From Paludibacter sp963678465 (GTDB lineage: Bacteria > Bacteroidota > Bacteroidia > Bacteroidales > Paludibacteraceae), in NCBI GenBank assembly GCA_963678465.1, contig OY782858.1, positions 2,728,001 through 2,792,000 on the forward strand: a stretch of 64,000 nt of DNA. The letters are read 5' to 3'. Of the stretch, positions 42,029-50,961 are shown in pieces. Position 1 is the stretch's first letter; each line of letters begins with the position of its first letter. The notes beneath the pieces were generated by a model. The model was not told the origin of the DNA. It did no database searches and saw only the letters and a program-made list of their open reading frames with translations. Both the position numbers and the translations under genes were made by a program.

Positions 42029-43453
42029 TCAGAGGGTACCCTGCATAAGCGCGTCTAAAGCCTGTTGATCGCGCACTGTGTTTTTGTTTCTGTCAATTAA
42101 CCCTCCGGTATCCCAGAAAAAAGGAATCAGCCCGTTGGCAATGGCCTGTTTTGCAACATATTTAAAATAGAATGCCCTGGAAGCTAAATGCAGCTTTAAT
42201 GCGTCACCCGACAAGTTGGTACGCGCAACAGCACCAAATTCGCCAAGCACAACAGGAACACCTTTATCAACAAACTGTTTTTTCATCAGTGCAAAATTGG
42301 CATCAACAGCGGCCTCTTCATCCCCGGTAGCATTGCGGGATGCATCGGCAGTTGAATGAAAATCTTTTCCCCAATAATAAGCCATTTTACCCCAGCTTTC
42401 ATCTTTCTCTAATCCACAAAAAGTCCAGGGCGTGTAATAATGCACCTCGGCCATCAACCGATTGGGCAAATTGTCGGTAGGAAGCTTAGCCATTAATTGA
42501 TTTGTTTTTCCCACATCCGTACTCGGTCCCTGAACCACTAAAATTCTATACGCATTCCGTCCACCTGTGGATCGAACTGCATCGATAAAAGTTTGATGGT
42601 ACGAAAGCAATACCGACATTTCGGTTGCAGTCGACACATTAGGTTCATTAGCGCTTGCAAACAAAACATGCTCGTCGAAATTGCGAAGCGTTACAGCAAT
42701 CTGGTTCCAGTATGTACTTTGTTTGGCATTATTTTCGTCTTTTTTTGCTTCCGTACAGTTATTTTCGAGCCATCCTCCATCCCAGTGAATGTTTACAATG
42801 ACGTACATATCATTGTCGACACAATATTGAACCACCTGCTTCACCCTCTCCAACCACGAAGCTTTTATAATCCATGTAGCCGGATCGGCATGTTGATTCC
42901 ATGAAACCGGCAAACGTATAGCATTAAAACCATTGCTCTTAATGGATTTGATCAAGTCGTTTGTAATCAAAGGATTTCCCCATGCAGTTTCACCACCTAT
43001 AGCTTCGAGCGTATTCCCTATATTCAGACCAATCTTTAATTTTTTTGCAAGTTCGGTAGCCGTACTGCTCATGCCTGTAGCATCAGCAGGAACATCTAAA
43101 ACCCTACCCGCCTGCAAAACCTTTACTGTTTTGGAAACAGAACCAGAGGTGATAGTAATCACCGCTTCGCGACTCATCGAAAGCGTATTTTCGGTAACAC
43201 TGACATCAACTTGTCTTGTACCTGCCACCCCCGAGGCTGGTGACAAAGTACACCAACTTTCAGAGCTGATAGCCTTCCATTGCATATTGCTCGTTATGGA
43301 CAGAATCGTTGTAGAACTTTCCTTGCTACATGCTATTTCTTCTTTCGCCACCACCAATTCCGGTAAAACCACAGATTCACTTTTACAAGAAGTTGGTAGA
43401 ATTACCATAAAGATAATCAGCACCAAAGAAAAGCATTTATATAAATTTTTCAT
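42029..43453 (-). CDS. BACON domain-GH5 endoglucanase, lipoprotein
   Basis: 474 aa. The lipobox Cys is at residue 23 (PTSC), so it is outer-membrane anchored. A BACON domain covers about 32-117 (MQWKAISSESWCTLSPASG) and probably acts as a spacer from the membrane. The GH5 TIM barrel (125-474) has the acid/base Glu270 in ASANEPNV, His-Tyr in AEVHYYTPW, and nucleophile Glu405 in VVLGEFGAV. The same arrangement is known in the endo-xyloglucanase of the Bacteroides ovatus xyloglucan locus, so a xyloglucanase or cellulase role is likely. It lies 100 bp after the PA14-GH31 gene on the same strand, probably one operon. Confidence 0.92.
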   Translation of the reverse strand: MKNLYKCFSLVLIIFMVILPTSCKSESVVLPELVVAKEEIACSKESSTTILSITSNMQWKAISSESWCTLSPASGVAGTRQVDVSVTENTLSMSREAVITITSGSVSKTVKVLQAGRVLDVPADATGMSSTATELAKKLKIGLNIGNTLEAIGGETAWGNPLITNDLIKSIKSNGFNAIRLPVSWNQHADPATWIIKASWLERVKQVVQYCVDNDMYVIVNIHWDGGWLENNCTEAKKDENNAKQSTYWNQIAVTLRNFDEHVLFASANEPNVSTATEMSVLLSYHQTFIDAVRSTGGRNAYRILVVQGPSTDVGKTNQLMAKLPTDNLPNRLMAEVHYYTPWTFCGLEKDESWGKMAYYWGKDFHSTADASRNATGDEEAAVDANFALMKKQFVDKGVPVVLGEFGAVARTNLSGDALKLHLASRAFYFKYVAKQAIANGLIPFFWDTGGLIDRNKNTVRDQQALDALMQGTL

Positions 43454-43553
43454 TTTATCATACTGTGTTATTCGCTTACAAACAAAGACTTATTCCTTTT
43501 TCAAAATAAATGCGAAGACATTAATTCAAAATAAGCTTGCTCAATAGCATTGT

Positions 43554-46427
43554 TTACTTCAACCGAACAGACATTTTATCTCCTGTGTAATGTACAGCCT
43601 TAGCTCCGCTTTGATTCCCATCGATTCCTTTAGAATTGGTGGGTTGAACCAAAACAATTTGAAAATTACGGTCTTTCATCATTCCTTTAAATTCGCCCTG
43701 ACGTTTAGCAATATCAAGTATTTTCGTTTTGTCGTTGTATGTAAATTCAATTGTCGAGAAAGCGCCTTTTTCGTAATTATAATTTGTATTTTCATCCTCG
43801 TACAAGGTAAAAACACCATTCTTACCCGCGTATACATAAATGGTGAGATCGTTCTGCGCTTCCGTAGTATTCTGAATCAGTTTTCCAATGGGAAGTATGC
43901 TTCCGGCAGACACATACACCGGCATTCGGTCGTAAGGCGCAGCCACTGTTTGCTTTTGTCCTCCGGCAATAAATTTTCCATCGCTCAGCTGATACCAGCC
44001 GGCACCTTCGGGAAAATAAACTTCGCGCGTGCGGGCTTTGTACTCATAAACGGGGCAAATCATTAATCCTGAACCAAACATATACTGGTCGCCGATGTTC
44101 AACACATTTTTATCTTTTGGAAAATCCATCACCAAACCGCGCATCATAGTATAATCGTCGAAGTAACATTTTCCGGCAAGGGAGTAAATGTAAGGCATCA
44201 AGCGATAACGAAGTTGAGTGTAATACAACATTGTTTTGTAGGCAGGATGCGATTCGGGAGCAATGTTCCATAGTTCGCGGTAAGGAAATTGTCCGTGAGT
44301 ACGAAACAGCGGAACAAAAGCACCAAACTGATGCCAACGAACATTCAGCTCGCGCCATTCATCACGATCGGCTGAACCTTCGGGCGCTTGTTCGTAACGC
44401 TTTTCGACACAGAAGCCTCCGTTGTCCATCGTCCAGTAAGGAATTCCGCTCATCGAAAAATTAATGCCTGCAGGAATCTGGGCTTTCATGTCTTCCCAAC
44501 GCGTGGCAATATCACCACTCCAGGTTGCGGTTGAGTAACGTTGCAATCCGGCAAAACCCGAACGGGTCAATAAGAACACACGTTTATTATTATCTTCTTT
44601 TCTTTGTCCATCGTATATAGCTTCGGCATTCATCAAAGCATAAGCATTGAAAAACTCGGTAGAACTACCCAAAGCTGTTGGTCCACAAAGGGCTTTACGG
44701 TAGTCCATATCGGTACAATCGCGCACATTCGGTTCGCTGGCATCCATCCACCATGCATCAATACCAAGTGTGTAAAGATGCTCCTTCATTTGTTTCCAGA
44801 ACAGCTGACGTGCTTCGGGAGAATAAGCATCGTAGAAAGAGCCCACATAACCAGGGCCTACCCAGTCTTTGATACTATCCTTAACGGCCTGCATATACAT
44901 CCAGCCTTTGTCTTTAAATTCCTTAAAATGTTTGGTCGAAGTATAAAATTTCGGCCATACCGAAATCATTATTCTTGCATCCAATGCATGAATGGAATCA
45001 ACCATTCCCTTTGGATTAGGAAAGCGGTTTTTATCAAACTCGTGGCTTCCCCACGCATCTTCGGGCCAGTAATTCCAGTCAAGCACAATATTGTCGATCG
45101 GAATCTGGCGGCGGCGGAACTCTTTCAACGCATCAAGTATCTCATCCTGTGTTTTGTAACGTTCACGACTTTGCCAGAAACCCATAGCCCATTTAGGCAT
45201 AATAGGGGCTTTGCCGGTAACTAACCGATAGCCGCTGATCACTTCATCTGCATTATTTCCTCGGATAAAATAATAATCCATTTGTTTTCCCATTTCCGAC
45301 CATAACGACAACTTGCTTTGCTCCTCGTCGGCGACAGGCGACAGCGCTTTCAGCCCAATATAAGACACTCCTCCATCGGGTTGCCATTCGATACGAATCT
45401 TATGACGTTTGTTTTTATCGAGTTGAGCCGAAAATTTGAAACTATTTGGATTCCAGGCCGTACGCCAGCGTTCTTTTACTACCAGACTATCGTCGAGATA
45501 CACTTTGGTATAACCTGCATAATAGAGATTGAAGCGAAAAAGTCCGCTTTCTTTGGGCTGAAGTTCGCCTTCCCAGGTAATAGCGGCATTATTAAAAGGA
45601 AAATCTTTAGGGAAATTTTTGATCGTTTGCAGATTTTCATAATCCACATTAGCCTCCTGCCTTTCAATAAAAATGTTTTTCGGATCTTTGTTAAGCATGT
45701 AAATGGCTGTTAATCCACCTTCTTTTCCGTTCTTATCAAATAATTTGAATTGATCGAGGTTGGCATAGGGGCGAGGATCGCCAAAACGGGTAATAGAATA
45801 ATTATCCCAAAGTATGCCGTAATTCTTATTGGAAACTACAAAAGGAACCGAAACCTTAGTGTTGTACTGAAAAAGTTCTTCGTTGCGTCCTTTCCAGTTA
45901 AATTCGTCGGATTGGTGCTGCCCCAAACCGTAGAAAGCTTCGTCGGCGGGCGACTCAAAAACCTGACGGAAACTGTATCCTTTGCTTCCTTCCACTTCGA
46001 TAGGAGCAAAAGTTTTACCACCACCGCGTTGTTCCTGAAGAATTATATTTCCGTTGCTATCGGTAAATGAAACTTCGCCACTGACAAGAGACACTACCGC
46101 CCTCAAACGGGATGTTTTTAGTATCACATTATTGCCCGATTGCTGTACATCCCAACCCTTTGTTTGCGTTTGGGTGTACGAAGTGATCAGACTTTTCTGG
46201 TCTGTTATTTTATCTTCAGGAGTTGCCGTGACCCTTATAATATCGTCGGTAATTACCTGTAAACGAATGGATCGTACATTTTCAGGCGATGTTTTTTTGA
46301 GAGATACAACGACACCATCCGCTTTTTTCTGAAAGACAACAGCATTGCAACTTACAAACAAAGCAACTACAGAAAGCAAAAGAATTTTCTTGTCAATTTT
46401 AATGATTTTCATAATATTTTTTTTCAT
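43554..46427 (-). CDS. GH31 alpha-xylosidase with PA14 insert, lipoprotein
   Basis: 957 aa from the ATG at 46427. The lipobox Cys is at about residue 27 (VALFVSC). The GH31 N-terminal beta-sandwich is interrupted by a PA14-like domain (about 275-375; GLFRFNLYYAGYTKVYLDD). The catalytic barrel has the nucleophile Asp562 in WWMDASEPN and acid/base near Asp639 in WSGDIATRWE. PA14-containing GH31 enzymes of Bacteroidetes include the xyloglucan alpha-xylosidase of B. ovatus. The frame opens at 46478, but that codon lies above the -7 box at 46452-46459, so the ATG at 46427 (or 46412) is preferred. It heads a two-gene unit with GH5. Confidence 0.92.
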   Translation of the reverse strand: MKKNIMKIIKIDKKILLLSVVALFVSCNAVVFQKKADGVVVSLKKTSPENVRSIRLQVITDDIIRVTATPEDKITDQKSLITSYTQTQTKGWDVQQSGNNVILKTSRLRAVVSLVSGEVSFTDSNGNIILQEQRGGGKTFAPIEVEGSKGYSFRQVFESPADEAFYGLGQHQSDEFNWKGRNEELFQYNTKVSVPFVVSNKNYGILWDNYSITRFGDPRPYANLDQFKLFDKNGKEGGLTAIYMLNKDPKNIFIERQEANVDYENLQTIKNFPKDFPFNNAAITWEGELQPKESGLFRFNLYYAGYTKVYLDDSLVVKERWRTAWNPNSFKFSAQLDKNKRHKIRIEWQPDGGVSYIGLKALSPVADEEQSKLSLWSEMGKQMDYYFIRGNNADEVISGYRLVTGKAPIMPKWAMGFWQSRERYKTQDEILDALKEFRRRQIPIDNIVLDWNYWPEDAWGSHEFDKNRFPNPKGMVDSIHALDARIMISVWPKFYTSTKHFKEFKDKGWMYMQAVKDSIKDWVGPGYVGSFYDAYSPEARQLFWKQMKEHLYTLGIDAWWMDASEPNVRDCTDMDYRKALCGPTALGSSTEFFNAYALMNAEAIYDGQRKEDNNKRVFLLTRSGFAGLQRYSTATWSGDIATRWEDMKAQIPAGINFSMSGIPYWTMDNGGFCVEKRYEQAPEGSADRDEWRELNVRWHQFGAFVPLFRTHGQFPYRELWNIAPESHPAYKTMLYYTQLRYRLMPYIYSLAGKCYFDDYTMMRGLVMDFPKDKNVLNIGDQYMFGSGLMICPVYEYKARTREVYFPEGAGWYQLSDGKFIAGGQKQTVAAPYDRMPVYVSAGSILPIGKLIQNTTEAQNDLTIYVYAGKNGVFTLYEDENTNYNYEKGAFSTIEFTYNDKTKILDIAKRQGEFKGMMKDRNFQIVLVQPTNSKGIDGNQSGAKAVHYTGDKMSVRLK

Positions 46428-46451
46428 CCCGAAGGAACTTTTATGACAACA

Positions 46452-46459
46452 CAAATTTA
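46452..46459 (-). promoter_or_regulatory. -7 box of the GH31-GH5 operon
   Basis: TAAATTTG on the minus strand, 25 bp above the chosen ATG. TTTG elements lie 16 and 26 nt upstream, neither at ideal spacing, consistent with a regulated promoter. Confidence 0.45.
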
Positions 46460-46598
46460 ATTTGTATTTATTAAACAAAACTGTACAAATGTAACAAGAA
46501 CCAACCGAAGTTGATAACCGATGGGCATAAAATGTAATCTTAATGGGAGCTTTTTGATAACAGCGCCTTATTTACAGCTTAAAACCACAATTATTTTA

Positions 46599-46606
46599 TA
46601 TTTTTG
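46599..46606 (+). promoter_or_regulatory. -7 box of the HTCS gene
   Basis: TATTTTTG, 46 bp before the HTCS ATG; the -33 region lacks TTTG. Confidence 0.5.
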
Positions 46607-46651
46607 TAAAGTTAATCTTATCTGCTTCAATTAGCCTTTCAGCTTCGTATT

Positions 46652-49600
46652 ATGCAAAAAACCTTTTTCTACATCTTATTTCTTTCTCTTTTCACTACTA
46701 TCTGTGTCCATTCCGAAACATATAGTTTCACTCGTTTTGACAACACCAACGGATTATCGAATAATCAGATCGAATGCATTTTCAGAGACTCCAGAGGCTT
46801 TATGTGGTTCGGTACCAATTTCGGACTGAACAGGTTCGATGGAGTTCAGATAAAAGTATACAAGGCCGACCGAAACGACAGCACCATGCTTACCTATAAT
46901 TCGATTTCAGAAATACAGGAAGATGTAAATGGCGATTTATGGATAAGAGGAAATGAAAATTATCTGATTTATGATATTCGATCGGAAAAATTCAACCGCA
47001 ATCTATCGTCCGTTCTCGAAAAACTGGACATTCATTTCAATCCAACCCTTGTTGAAATTGACAAAAAAAAGAATTACTACTTTTATCATCCCAACAAAGG
47101 TGTTTTTAAGTATGACACAAGCTCAAAAAAACTGAGAAAATTCACTCAGGACGACAATGGAAAAAAGCTTTCGCGCGGAAAAATCATAAAAATCAGAGTG
47201 GTCGACAATGCTTTTTGGGTGCTTCATCAATCAGGCCTGATCGAACGCATGAACGAAAAGACCAATACAGTAGATTTCCGCAACAACTTCAAACAAAAGA
47301 TGCCGGATGGATCGGCGCTGGAAAAGAGTTTATATATCGACAATGAAGGATGCCCCTGGGTTTTTCCGGGAGTAAACGACAAAGGAGCGATTTTTTACGA
47401 TTTCAGCAAAGCGTCGTGGGTGTACTTCGGAGCAAACACAAAAGGCTTTAAAACTCCTTATGTAAAAGCAATCACGAATGACTTTGTGAGAGATGTAGCG
47501 CAGGATCAAACGGGTAAAATATGGATTGCTACCGATCATGGCGGAATTAACATCTGGGACAAAAAAACAGATCAGATAAAGGCATTGATGAATGACCCCG
47601 ACAATCCTAACTCAATCAGCCAAAATTCAGTGATTTGTCTTTTTGCTGACATTACAGGTATTATGTGGCTCGGCACTTACAAAAACGGTGTCTCCTATTA
47701 CCATCCCGGTATGTTTAAGTTCGAAAAATCGCCTTTGTTTTTTTATCAACATCCCCAATTGGAGAACAAAGACTGTAACAGCCTTTACGAAGATTCGAAA
47801 GGAAACCTTTGGATTGGCACCAACGGCAGCGGTCTATTGAAGTATTCGAACATCGACAACGATTTTAAAATTTATCGCCACAACGAAAACAATTCTAACT
47901 CAATCTCGTCGGACATTATTATTTCTTCGATAGAGGACAATGAAGGCAAAATGTGGTTTGGCACCTTTCTGGGCGGACTCAATCAGATGAACGGCGAAAG
48001 TTTCAAGACCTATTTTCCTCAATTGAATGAACAGAATTCCCTGTCGAACAAAAGTGTTTACGGGCTTGTAGAAGATAACAAAAACAACCTGTGGATAGGT
48101 ACTTTAGGAGGTGGATTGGATAAATTAGATGCAACACGCAAGATTTTTAGCCATCACAACATGCGCAACACAAAAAATCTATCGTCCAACTACGTGCTAT
48201 CGCTCTTTTCGAAGGATAAAACCAAAATTTACATCTCCACCTCTTTGGGGATATATGTAATGAACACCAAGACAGGCGTGATAGAACCGGTATTTGCAAG
48301 CCAGAAACTAAAGAACAAACTTTCGGATTTAGTGATCAACTACGCCATGGTCGACAGCAAAAATCAGTTATGGCTGGCCACCGACAACGGAATAAATATA
48401 TATAACAAAGAAAAAAATGCAATTCATTACATCAACAAAACGAGCGGACTGCCCAGCGATCAGGTGGTTTCGCTCATCGAGGATGACAATGGAAACATTT
48501 GGGCAGGCACCCGAAATGGACTTGCCTGCATTTACCCATACTTAAACGAAGACAACAAGGAATATGAATACACAATTGCATCCTTTGATGAAAGCGATGG
48601 ACTTGTTGGCACCATTTTCAATCAAAATGCTGTTTTTAAAAACCAGAACGGACTGATCTACTTCGGCTGCACAAAAGGCTACACGGTGTTTAATCCTCAA
48701 AACATTCATTTAAATACAATTGCTCCCAAACCACGCTTGACTGGTTTAAAGATAGGTGTTGATGAAATTTTACCTGGCAACAAATTCCAGGACAGAGTCA
48801 TCCTCGAAACTTCAATAACACATTCAAATAAACTGATATTGAATTACAACGAAAAAAACTTCACCTTGTATTTTTCGGCATTAAGCTACATTCATCCCGA
48901 AAAGAATCACTACCGTTACATCCTTAAAGGACTTAACGACAAGTGGGTTGAAACCAGATGGGGTGCCGCCTCCTACTCAAATCTCGAACAGGGAAGTTAT
49001 GAACTGATTGTGTATGCCTGCAACAACGACAATGTATGGAGCAGTGAGCCGCTTGTAATACAAATCATTGTAAAACCTCCTTTTTGGTTAAGCTGGTGGG
49101 CAATTGCACTTTACATTGCCATAGTACTGTATTTAATCTGGATGTATGTTCAATATAATCTACGCAAACAAAAACGCGAATTTGAGAATGAACAAAGCAT
49201 TCGCGAAGCCCGACAACTTCACGAAATGGACGAAATGAAATTCCGCTTTTTCACCAACATTAGCCATGAATTTCGCACACCTCTGACGCTGATTCTTAAT
49301 CCGGTAGAGAAATTGCTAGAAGAGACTCAGTCCGATGAACAAAAAAACTTACTTAACATCGTAAAACGCAATGCCAATGGATTACTCGACCTTGTAAATC
49401 AGCTACTGGACTTCAGGAAACTGGACGTGCAGAAAGATAGCCTGTACCTTTCGGTAGGCGATGTGGTTGCTTTTGTCAAAGAGATTTGCTATTCGTTTAC
49501 CGAAATGGCCAATAAAAAGACAATCAACTTCACTTTTTCAAGCTCGGTTACAGAACTTCGCATGGAATTCGACCCCGAAAAACTGCGTAAAATAGTCTAT

Positions 49601-50779
49601 AATTTACTTTCTAACGCCTTTAAATTCACTCCAGAAGCCGGTAAAATAGATGTTCAGCTCAGCCTGATTCATCAAATCAACGATGACAAAAAGCTATTGC
49701 AAATAATCGTTTCCGACACGGGAATAGGGATACCGGACAAGGACGCAGATCGAATTTTCGAACGTTTTTACAGAGTGGAGAATGCAGAAAACGGTCACCA
49801 AACAGGTACCGGAGTGGGGCTTCACATTGTAAGTGAGTATGTAAAACTGCACAATGGACAAATCCAGGTCGAAAGCGCTTTGGGAAAAGGAACTACATTT
49901 ACTGTATTCATCCCTGCCAAACAGCAAATGAACGAAGAGATGATTACAAATGGTGAAGTAGAAAATGAAGCGCCTATAGTAAATGAAGCGAAGGACAAGA
50001 ACGAAGAACGCACTGGAAAATTGCCGCTTATGCTGATAGTGGACGACAACGACGATTTCAGAAACTTTATTGCCGTTTTGTTTGCCAATACTTTCCGGAT
50101 CATCACAGCCGAAGATGGCCAAAAAGCACTTCAAATAACCTTAGAAAAAATGCCCGACCTTATTATTTCGGATGTAATAATGCCCCGAATGGACGGTTAT
50201 GAGCTTTGCAAAGCGCTAAAGCAGGACATTCGTACTTCGCATATTCCTATCATTTTGCTAACGGCAAAAACCGGCGATGAAAACAAATACAGGGGATTAG
50301 AAGCCGGAGCCGATGATTATGTGTCAAAACCATTCAAGATGGAACTACTTGCCCTCAAAGTGTCGCGCATTATCAATCGTCAGCAACAGCAGCATGATCA
50401 CTTCAGAAAAAAAATAGACATCAATCCTTCGGAAATAGAAATCACCTCGATGGATGAGAAATTTGTACGGAAAGCGGTAGCTTTGGTCGAAACCAATATT
50501 GCAAATACCGATTTTCTTGTCGAAGACCTTTGCAGAGAAATGGGCATGAGCAGGGTTTATTTCTATAAAAAGATTTTATCGCTGACCGACAAGACACCGT
50601 CTGAATTCATACGTTTTATAAGGCTCAAACGCGCATCTGATTTATTGGAAAAAAGTCAGCTTTTCGTAAACGAGGTCGCTTATCAGGTGGGATTCAATGA
50701 CCCCAAATACTTCCGCAAATATTTCAAGGAAGAATTCGGAATGAGCCCGAACGAGTACAAGAAAAAATTTGTAAAATAA
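46652..50779 (+). CDS. Hybrid two-component system regulator (HTCS)
   Basis: 1375 aa in one chain. A signal peptide (1-21) leads into a periplasmic sensor of Reg_prop beta-propeller repeats (about 22-730; repeated GLNRFDG, LWIGTNGSGL and MWFGTFLGG type blades), then a Y_Y_Y domain (about 735-815) and one TM helix near 820. Then come HisKA with His872 (NISHEFRTPL), HATPase (NLLSNAFKF, GTGVGLHIV), a receiver with Asp1174 (ISDVIMPRMDG) and an AraC-type HTH (about 1275-1375; ending FGMSPNEYKKKF). Such regulators bind an oligosaccharide in the periplasm and activate their locus. Its central position between the divergent glycosidase operons fits that job. Confidence 0.96.
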   Translation: MQKTFFYILFLSLFTTICVHSETYSFTRFDNTNGLSNNQIECIFRDSRGFMWFGTNFGLNRFDGVQIKVYKADRNDSTMLTYNSISEIQEDVNGDLWIRGNENYLIYDIRSEKFNRNLSSVLEKLDIHFNPTLVEIDKKKNYYFYHPNKGVFKYDTSSKKLRKFTQDDNGKKLSRGKIIKIRVVDNAFWVLHQSGLIERMNEKTNTVDFRNNFKQKMPDGSALEKSLYIDNEGCPWVFPGVNDKGAIFYDFSKASWVYFGANTKGFKTPYVKAITNDFVRDVAQDQTGKIWIATDHGGINIWDKKTDQIKALMNDPDNPNSISQNSVICLFADITGIMWLGTYKNGVSYYHPGMFKFEKSPLFFYQHPQLENKDCNSLYEDSKGNLWIGTNGSGLLKYSNIDNDFKIYRHNENNSNSISSDIIISSIEDNEGKMWFGTFLGGLNQMNGESFKTYFPQLNEQNSLSNKSVYGLVEDNKNNLWIGTLGGGLDKLDATRKIFSHHNMRNTKNLSSNYVLSLFSKDKTKIYISTSLGIYVMNTKTGVIEPVFASQKLKNKLSDLVINYAMVDSKNQLWLATDNGINIYNKEKNAIHYINKTSGLPSDQVVSLIEDDNGNIWAGTRNGLACIYPYLNEDNKEYEYTIASFDESDGLVGTIFNQNAVFKNQNGLIYFGCTKGYTVFNPQNIHLNTIAPKPRLTGLKIGVDEILPGNKFQDRVILETSITHSNKLILNYNEKNFTLYFSALSYIHPEKNHYRYILKGLNDKWVETRWGAASYSNLEQGSYELIVYACNNDNVWSSEPLVIQIIVKPPFWLSWWAIALYIAIVLYLIWMYVQYNLRKQKREFENEQSIREARQLHEMDEMKFRFFTNISHEFRTPLTLILNPVEKLLEETQSDEQKNLLNIVKRNANGLLDLVNQLLDFRKLDVQKDSLYLSVGDVVAFVKEICYSFTEMANKKTINFTFSSSVTELRMEFDPEKLRKIVYNLLSNAFKFTPEAGKIDVQLSLIHQINDDKKLLQIIVSDTGIGIPDKDADRIFERFYRVENAENGHQTGTGVGLHIVSEYVKLHNGQIQVESALGKGTTFTVFIPAKQQMNEEMITNGEVENEAPIVNEAKDKNEERTGKLPLMLIVDDNDDFRNFIAVLFANTFRIITAEDGQKALQITLEKMPDLIISDVIMPRMDGYELCKALKQDIRTSHIPIILLTAKTGDENKYRGLEAGADDYVSKPFKMELLALKVSRIINRQQQQHDHFRKKIDINPSEIEITSMDEKFVRKAVALVETNIANTDFLVEDLCREMGMSRVYFYKKILSLTDKTPSEFIRFIRLKRASDLLEKSQLFVNEVAYQVGFNDPKYFRKYFKEEFGMSPNEYKKKFVK

Positions 50780-50904
50780 GTTTGAATTGAATATCTAACA
50801 ATTGGTTTAATTTATCCAATGATCTTAAAACAGATGAAGCCGAAAACTTTATAAAAAAACAACATTAACAATATAAGTATTCACCCCTGATTGTTTACAT
50901 TCCG

Positions 50905-50920
50905 AACGGTTCGAATCGTT
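50905..50920. promoter_or_regulatory. 16-bp near-palindrome at the first GH3 promoter
   Basis: AACGGTTCGAATCGTT is palindromic except for one mismatched pair and is centred on TTCGAA. It lies 11 bp upstream of the -7 box, in place of a normal -33 element. A regulator-binding site is possible. Confidence 0.4.
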
Positions 50921-50930
50921 ATATTTATCT

Positions 50931-50938
50931 TATTTTTG
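50931..50938 (+). promoter_or_regulatory. -7 box of the GH3-GH31 operon
   Basis: TATTTTTG, 24 bp before the GH3 ATG; no TTTG at the -33 position, which suggests activator dependence. Confidence 0.55.
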
Positions 50939-50961
50939 CACAACTCTTTAATTCGATATAT

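Noticed and set aside
44604..45713. Long open frames antisense to the PA14-GH31 gene
   Set aside because: GH31 catalytic motifs fix the minus-strand frame; the antisense frames show no domain or signal.
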